This document shows, piece after piece, positions 5,792 through 13,531 of a DNA stretch of 13,531 nt (the first letter of the stretch is position 1; every line of letters begins with the position of its first letter). The DNA is from F1-60-MAGs149 sp037133215. Lineage in GTDB: Bacteria > Actinomycetota > Thermoleophilia > Gaiellales > F1-60-MAGs149. The DNA is taken from the NCBI GenBank assembly GCA_037133215.1, contig JBAXOM010000056.1, positions 1 to 13,531 of the forward strand, in the 5' to 3' direction. A program made the translations under genes and the position numbers. Below the pieces are notes generated by a model. It was not told where the DNA came from, searched no databases, and worked only from the letters and a program-made list of their open reading frames with translations.

Positions 5792-7384
5792 CTAGCGGTG
5801 ACGCAGGACGCGCACAATTTGTGAACTAGCTGCCAACGGACCATTGCTCGGCGAAAAGGTTGATGTCAAGGAGTAGGAAACGGCTCGTTTTTTGGCAAGG
5901 AGGCGTCCTGCGGCCTTGATCACGCAGCGCACGCGGTAGGTGCCGGCCGCGGTGACGCGGCGACTGAGATTGCAATAGCGATCGCCCTTGAAGGTCGCGA
6001 CCTGGGCGATCGTGCCCGCCCCGGCGACAGTGATGCTGGTGGCGATCCCAATGCCTTGCTTCGTAAACGTGATCGTCGGCAGCCCCACGGTCAATATGCG
6101 GGCGCTGTTGTCTCGGCGTGGAGTCACCTTGGTCGAGGCTGCGCTCGCAGCACTGGTGCCCGCAATGTTGGTCGCCGTGATCGTGAAGGTGTAGCCCGTG
6201 CCGTTTTTGAGACCCGTGACGAGGCAGGTTGTGGCGCCCGTGGTGGTGCAGGTCGCGCCGCCCGGAGACGCCGTGCCGGTGTAGCTGAGGATTGACGCGC
6301 CGCCCGTGTTAGCGGGCGCGGTCCAGCTGAGCGAAACGGTCCCGTCGCCAGGAACAGCAGTCACGGCAGTTGGGGCACCGGGGTCGGTCACCGACGGGCA
6401 GACTGCGACTGCAGCGATGTTGGTCGTCACGGTACCGGTAACCGTTGTGGGGGTTGAAGCACCTCGCGGAAGCACGGCAATCTCGTTTAGTGCAGCGGCA
6501 TAGACCGTTGAACTATCGGATGTGACTGAGATCGAGACCAGGCCCGTTTGCGCCGTTGCGCTACCGACCTGTGTCAGGACACCGCTGCCGATCGTCGCCG
6601 ACAGCAGTGTGTAGGCGCCGTTACCCATCGTCCCGACGTACAACGTCGCACCGTCGGGTGAGACGGCAATAGTCCGCGGGGATCCGACTAACGAGTCATA
6701 CAGCGTCCCACTTGTCGAGCCTGAAAGTGATGCTGATTCGACGGAAAATGGTCCGAGCGATACGGGCCCGTCTACTGCGGTGTAGACCTTTGTCGCCGAC
6801 AACGCGACGGATCGGGCGTTACCTCCCGCTTGAGCGTAGGTCTTCTGGAGCGTGCCGTCTGAGGCCGAACGCACCTGCAGAGCGTCTCCAACCGTGATGT
6901 ACACCAGCGAGCCGTCAGGACTGACCACGAGGTCGGTGGGCGCACTGGTCGAGGACAGGCTGTACGTCATGGCAATGGTGTTCGTTGTCGTGTCAACCAC
7001 CGCCACCGTGCCGGCGGTCTGGTTGGCCACGTAGGCCCGCCTGCCATCGGGCGACAGGGCGATCGCGATTGGTGTGGAGAAGCCACTGATCGTCGCGGTT
7101 GCGAGGCCGGTCGTGGCATCGAAGACACGAATCGAGTTGCCACTGCTATCGATGGCATAGAACGTTCGCCCCGTGGGAGACACTGCCACATCAACGAAGT
7201 TCGCTCCGGGGACATCCACGGTCGTGGTCACCGCATTCGTGGAGGTTGAGAAGCGTTGGATCGTGCCATTCGATGTCACGAGGTAGCCAAATCCCGCGCA
7301 GGTAGCTGCAGAGGCAGTGGCGGTGACTGCGAGCGTTGCCACCATGGCGACGGCGAGCATCGCCAGGATCCGAACAAGACGCAT
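5792..7384 (-). CDS. Secreted YVTN-type beta-propeller protein with FN3 domain
   Basis: A 530-residue exported protein. Residues 1-27 form a Sec signal peptide: basic start MRLVR, a hydrophobic core, and likely cleavage after ASA. Residues about 30-330 are a beta-propeller of the YVTN/SMP-30-like type, with repeated blades carrying VSP-G-TFYAID, LSPDGRRAYVAN, VSPDGSLVYI and VSPDGATLYVG. Residues about 336-423 are a fibronectin type III domain with a CX7C pair (C379, C387). The tail of about 100 residues contains C471 and C487, basic residues, and no sorting signal that I recognise. Such proteins usually act outside the cell in binding or adhesion; no enzymatic residues are evident. The FN3 domain closely resembles residues 698-785 of the double-subtilase protein. 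The gene is divergent from vapBC, with 203 bases between starts, and is followed by the REPIN-like repeat. The ATG start fits the signal peptide. Confidence 0.88.
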   Translation of the reverse strand: MRLVRILAMLAVAMVATLAVTATASAATCAGFGYLVTSNGTIQRFSTSTNAVTTTVDVPGANFVDVAVSPTGRTFYAIDSSGNSIRVFDATTGLATATISGFSTPIAIALSPDGRRAYVANQTAGTVAVVDTTTNTIAMTYSLSSTSAPTDLVVSPDGSLVYITVGDALQVRSASDGTLQKTYAQAGGNARSVALSATKVYTAVDGPVSLGPFSVESASLSGSTSGTLYDSLVGSPRTIAVSPDGATLYVGTMGNGAYTLLSATIGSGVLTQVGSATAQTGLVSISVTSDSSTVYAAALNEIAVLPRGASTPTTVTGTVTTNIAAVAVCPSVTDPGAPTAVTAVPGDGTVSLSWTAPANTGGASILSYTGTASPGGATCTTTGATTCLVTGLKNGTGYTFTITATNIAGTSAASAASTKVTPRRDNSARILTVGLPTITFTKQGIGIATSITVAGAGTIAQVATFKGDRYCNLSRRVTAAGTYRVRCVIKAAGRLLAKKRAVSYSLTSTFSPSNGPLAASSQIVRVLRHR

Positions 7385-7520
7385 GTGCTCACTCTACGCG
7401 CGATTTCGCTCGAATCCTGCCCCGTCTGGCGCTGCTCTGGCGAGAACTGGCCGTATAGGTACACGCCTCGGTGCTGTTTGTGGTCTCGTCCGCGCGCGGA
7501 TCGTCGCCCGCGGCGTGGCA

Positions 7521-7558
7521 GTGTTGGGAAATGCCCCGTGACGTCCGCAACCCAACAC
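7521..7558. promoter_or_regulatory. Inverted repeat upstream of vapBC
   Basis: GTGTTGGG (7521-7528) and CCCAACAC (7551-7558) are exact inverted copies, 22 bases apart, between the divergent propeller gene and vapB. They could form a hairpin or a two-site operator. No clear promoter boxes are visible around them. Confidence 0.35.
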
Positions 7559-7567
7559 GAGCAGCTG

Positions 7568-7588
7568 TGTATGGCACAATGTATGGCA
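7568..7588 (+). promoter_or_regulatory. Direct repeat at the vapB start, candidate autoregulatory site
   Basis: TGTATGGCA occurs at 7568-7576 and again at 7580-7588, a 12-base period. The second copy ends at the chosen vapB start codon. Ribbon-helix-helix antitoxins bind short repeated sites near their own promoters, so this is a reasonable operator, though binding is inferred. Confidence 0.4.
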
Positions 7589-7812
7589 TGCATCGCACGA
7601 CGATCTATCTGCCGGAAGCGATGAAGGATCGCGTTGCCGAAGCAGCGCGGCTTCAAGGAGTGACCGAGGCGGAGGTAATCCGCGGCGCGATCGAGCAGAT
7701 GCTCGGGCGCCCGCGCCCGCGCGGAGCACTGTTTGCCTCCGGGAACCCGTTGGATGCTGAACGGGTCGACGAACTGCTGGCCGAGACGGGCTTTGGCGAA
7801 TGGCAGTCGTAG
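7588..7812 (+). CDS. vapB: VapB-type ribbon-helix-helix antitoxin
   Basis: A 74-residue antitoxin. Residues 3-40 form a ribbon-helix-helix DNA-binding domain (HRTTIYLPEAMKDRV with the following EAEVIRGAIEQML helix). The C-terminal part (LFASGNPLDAERVDELLAETGFG) is the usual PIN-toxin-wrapping tail that ends in a Gly-Phe-Gly-containing stretch. It should neutralise the VapC encoded next and repress the pair. ATG 7588 gives the standard MHRTTIYLP start; ATG 7579 is in frame three codons upstream and cannot be excluded, while longer in-frame extensions show no homology. Its last 13 bases overlap vapC, so the two are translationally coupled. Confidence 0.9.
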   Translation: MHRTTIYLPEAMKDRVAEAARLQGVTEAEVIRGAIEQMLGRPRPRGALFASGNPLDAERVDELLAETGFGEWQS

Positions 7813-8213
7813 TCGACACCAGCGCGTTGTATGCGTATTTCGATTCGAGCGCGCGTACTCATCTCGAGGTACAAGCCCTGATCGAGGCGGAGCGCTCGTC
7901 GCTGATGGTCACGATGGGCGTGCTGATCGAACTCGATCATCTGCTGCGACGCCGTGTCAACGCGCATACGGCGCGGCGCGTGATGGACGAGTTGACCAAC
8001 GGAGCCTACGAGCTGATCGAGTGCTCCCGCGAAGATCTCCGCCGCGCGCTGACCATCATCGATCGGTACTCGGATCGGGGGTTGAGCCTGACCGACGCTT
8101 CGTTGCTCGAGATTGCCGACCGCAAACGGGCATCGACGATCTTTACGCTCGACCGTCGAGACTTCGCCGGACTTGTCCGCTCTGACGGAACGCCACTCAC
8201 GATCTTGCCGTAG
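7800..8213 (+). CDS. vapC: VapC-type PIN-domain ribonuclease toxin
   Basis: A 137-residue PIN-domain toxin, normal length for VapC. Such toxins cleave specific RNAs, often tRNA or rRNA, using Mg2+. The four acidic active-site residues are all visible: D6 (VVVDTSAL), E44 (VLIELDHLL), D99 (SLTDASLLE) and D118 (IFTLDRRDF). The toxin therefore looks intact and needs its partner VapB, whose gene it overlaps by 13 bases. The stop is 4 bases from the stop of the convergent dehydrogenase gene. Target RNA cannot be read from the sequence. Toxin-antitoxin pairs are common in mobile or variable chromosome segments, which suits the accessory look of the sufD-sufS interval. Confidence 0.93.
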   Translation: MAVVVDTSALYAYFDSSARTHLEVQALIEAERSSLMVTMGVLIELDHLLRRRVNAHTARRVMDELTNGAYELIECSREDLRRALTIIDRYSDRGLSLTDASLLEIADRKRASTIFTLDRRDFAGLVRSDGTPLTILP

Positions 8214-8217
8214 AGCG

Positions 8218-9543
8218 TTACGCCCCGAACCGCTCGCGGATGACATTGCCGTGGGCCGGAAAATCCTCGTGGTCGGCAAGCGCGAGAACGTCTGGAGCCA
8301 TCACTGCGAGGGCATCTTCTGAGGCACGCGCGATCGAGATCGTCTTGGTAAAGGCGGCAGCGGTGACACCGCTTGTCACGCGCGCATAGCCACTCGTGGG
8401 CAGCGTCGCCGGAATACCAATTAGATAGTTGCCGGCGCTAAACGGTGTGTGCTGGCCCAGCAACACCTCGCCGGCATGCACGATCTCGGCCAGAATCGCC
8501 TCGTCGTCGGCCGTCGCGAGCTGCATGTGCTCGGGGGCGTAGAGGTTTGCGACTTCGATCGCCTCGGACTTGTCACGCACGAGAATCGCGCCACCCACCG
8601 CACCAATCGCGCTGGCCGCATAGCTACGACGGGGCTCGGGGAGCAGGGCCAGCCGTTGGGCTAGCTCTGGCTGAACGCGCTCGATCAATTGCTCGCTCCA
8701 CGTTACGAGCACGCTCGCAGAGTCGGCACCGTGCTCGGCCTCATTCAGCAAATCCGCTGCGAGCAGGCCAACGTTGCACGAGTCGTCGGCAATGATCAGG
8801 CTCTCAGAGGCCGCCAAGATCTGCATGCCGACCACGCCGTGGCGCTGAATCTCGAGCTGGGCGCTGGCCACGGGTGGGCTACCGGGCCCAAGCACCTTGC
8901 GGCAGGCGGGGATCGATTCGCTCCCAAACGCCAAAGCCGCCACGCCGGCAGGCCCATTGGCACGAAACACGTTGCGCAGCCCGAGCTGCTCGGCCACGAC
9001 CAGCACCGCCGGGTCGACCTTGCCGTCCGAGCCAGGAATCGGTGGTACCACAACGGCGATCTCGGGCACTCCTGCCACGACGGCTGGCGTGCCAATCTGG
9101 ACGAGCACGCTTGGGAAGGAACCCTTGCCGCTCGGCACAAACAGACCCGCGCTCGCGATCGCCGTGCGCTTCTCGCCGACCATCAGACCCGGCTCGAGCT
9201 CGAGCCGCCAATCGCCGTCCTGTAGCACCCGCTCATTGAAGCGGCGGGAGTGGTCGATCGCGTGGCGAATCGCCGTCTGGACAGCCTCGGGCGTCTCGCT
9301 CTTGGCAGCAGCGAACTCTGCCTCGGTCACCCGCAAGCCAGCCGGCTCCACGTGGCAACCATCGAATTGCGCGAGCGCTCGGCAGACGGCAGCGTCGCCG
9401 TCGCGGCGGACCTCAGCGACGAGGTCGACAATCGCGGTCTGAAGAGCTGGTTCGAAGACATTGCCGAGGCCGCGGTTGAGCACGGCGTCACGATCGTTGG
9501 GACCGAGATCGGCCCAGCGGAGGATTCGTAGCGGTGCACTCAT
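8218..9543 (-). CDS. Histidinol dehydrogenase-family protein, divergent metal site
   Basis: A 441-residue cytosolic NAD-dependent dehydrogenase of the HisD family, about the normal length. Conserved parts include the dinucleotide-fold segment GLFVPSGKGSFPSVLVQIGTP (133-153), LIIADDSCN (249-257), the catalytic pair E338-H339 in APEHMQL, H271 in EAEHG, and H431 in FPAHGN. Two positions matching Zn ligands of E. coli HisD differ: Q259 becomes E268 and D360 becomes N372 (SAGNYLIG, normally GDY-AGPNH). The GPSE motif before IIAD is also altered to AASE. It may be a paralogue acting on another alcohol or aldehyde; the sulfopropanediol dehydrogenase HpsN is an example of such change in the family. 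No other his gene is nearby. It starts 38 bases after the stop of the double-subtilase gene on the same strand. The ATG has no clear Shine-Dalgarno sequence. Family secure; histidine biosynthesis unproven. Confidence 0.85.
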   Translation of the reverse strand: MSAPLRILRWADLGPNDRDAVLNRGLGNVFEPALQTAIVDLVAEVRRDGDAAVCRALAQFDGCHVEPAGLRVTEAEFAAAKSETPEAVQTAIRHAIDHSRRFNERVLQDGDWRLELEPGLMVGEKRTAIASAGLFVPSGKGSFPSVLVQIGTPAVVAGVPEIAVVVPPIPGSDGKVDPAVLVVAEQLGLRNVFRANGPAGVAALAFGSESIPACRKVLGPGSPPVASAQLEIQRHGVVGMQILAASESLIIADDSCNVGLLAADLLNEAEHGADSASVLVTWSEQLIERVQPELAQRLALLPEPRRSYAASAIGAVGGAILVRDKSEAIEVANLYAPEHMQLATADDEAILAEIVHAGEVLLGQHTPFSAGNYLIGIPATLPTSGYARVTSGVTAAAFTKTISIARASEDALAVMAPDVLALADHEDFPAHGNVIRERFGA

Positions 9544-9581
9544 CGCCGGAAGCGTACCCGGACCGGGGTGGGAAGCAGGCC

Positions 9582-13178
<3,597 letters not shown>

Positions 13179-13221
13179 GGAGTTTCGTTTCGGGCGTGGA
13201 GGGCACCGAAATACGACACCC

Positions 13222-13227
13222 ATTGTA
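13222..13227 (-). promoter_or_regulatory. Candidate -10 box for the double-subtilase gene
   Basis: TACAAT on the - strand, matching the -10 consensus at five of six positions, about 44 bases before the ATG at 13178. No good -35 hexamer stands at the usual spacing, so the assignment is tentative. Confidence 0.3.
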
Positions 13228-13315
13228 GACGACGATTGAGCAACCGATATCTGACGGTCAAGTCTGGTGTGGCGTGCATTGAGGGAACGATCGCTGATCA
13301 CTATTAAGAATCCGT

Positions 13316-13340
13316 TGCGCCCGTATTGTGATCGGGCGCA
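13316..13340. promoter_or_regulatory. Inverted repeat in the sufS upstream region
   Basis: TGCGCCCG (13316-13323) and CGGGCGCA (13333-13340) are exact inverted copies around a 9-base AT-rich centre, 36 bases before the sufS start. This could be an operator for a dimeric regulator. A TAGACT hexamer at 13361-13366 would suit a near-leaderless sufS transcript, but its -35 is poor. Confidence 0.4.
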
Positions 13341-13376
13341 CACGAAAAAAGCTCCTGCGTTAGACTGCCCTAACTC

Positions 13377-13531
13377 GTGACGGTCTCGCCCCTTACTCCC
13401 ACCGATCTGGCCCGTATTCGCGCAGATTTTCCGATTCTTGCGCGGGAACTGCACGGGCTACCGCTGGCCTACCTCGACTCGGCCTCGACGTCGCAAAAGC
13501 CGCAGCAGATGCTCGACGCCATGACGAGCTT
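13377..13531 (+). CDS. sufS: Cysteine desulfurase SufS, N-terminal part (3' end outside window)
   Basis: SufS is a PLP enzyme that takes sulfur from cysteine for Fe-S cluster assembly. Only 51 codons are visible. They contain the family's opening motifs: RADFPILARELHGLPLAYLDS and STSQKPQQMLDAM, which match the usual DFPIL...LVYLDNAATSQKP of group II desulfurases. The PLP lysine and active-site cysteine lie beyond the window. GTG at 13377 gives the expected length to the DFPIL motif; there is no Shine-Dalgarno sequence, so a leaderless or short-leader mRNA is plausible. It has its own upstream region with an inverted repeat, consistent with separate transcription from sufD, which is 12.7 kb upstream. 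Confidence 0.92.
   Translation, partial: MTVSPLTPTDLARIRADFPILARELHGLPLAYLDSASTSQKPQQMLDAMTS

Noticed and set aside
7471..7587. Upstream extension of vapB
   Set aside because: The added residues lack similarity to antitoxins and run through the putative control region.
7276..7819. Minus-strand frames over the propeller-vapB intergenic region
   Set aside because: Arg/Ser-rich translations without domains, overlapping two well-supported genes.
13179..13454. 92-residue N-terminal extension of the double-subtilase frame
   Set aside because: It has no secretion signal, would bury the signal peptide inside the protein and overlaps the sufS start on the other strand.

Overview
The window is GC-rich and densely coded, with weak or absent Shine-Dalgarno sequences at several genes and a plausible leaderless promoter. 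Together with its secreted proteins carrying FN3 domains and its IclR and VapBC genes, this suggests an environmental actinobacterium-like chromosome. No RNA gene or marker fixes the lineage, so this assignment is inference.

Layout. The left edge holds the 3' end of sufD and the right edge the 5' end of sufS, both on the + strand. These Fe-S assembly genes are normally neighbours; here about 12.7 kb lies between them. Directly after sufD is a short palindromic repeat, followed by a + strand gene group: a DddP/creatinase-like M24 protein, an Fe(II)/2-oxoglutarate oxygenase, and a histidine ammonia-lyase-fold protein that lacks the Ala-Ser-Gly triad of the MIO cofactor. A convergent IclR-family regulator ends 6 bases from the lyase stop. 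This looks like a small catabolic unit with its own regulator; its substrate is unknown. A decayed small gene and an inverted pair of the same palindromic repeat (REPIN-like) follow.

Beyond that lie a secreted YVTN-type beta-propeller/FN3 protein (- strand), a vapBC toxin-antitoxin pair (+), a divergent member of the histidinol dehydrogenase family (-), and a very large secreted protease (-). The protease carries two complete subtilisin-like catalytic domains and two consecutive I9-type propeptides in one chain. It and the propeller protein share an unusual FN3 type with a CX7C cysteine pair, which suggests a common secreted or cell-surface role.

The best candidates for new biology are the M24/2OG-oxygenase/MIO-less lyase/IclR unit, which is bracketed by copies of one repeat, and the double-subtilase protein. 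The evidence is motif reading and spacing by eye; no database search was possible.
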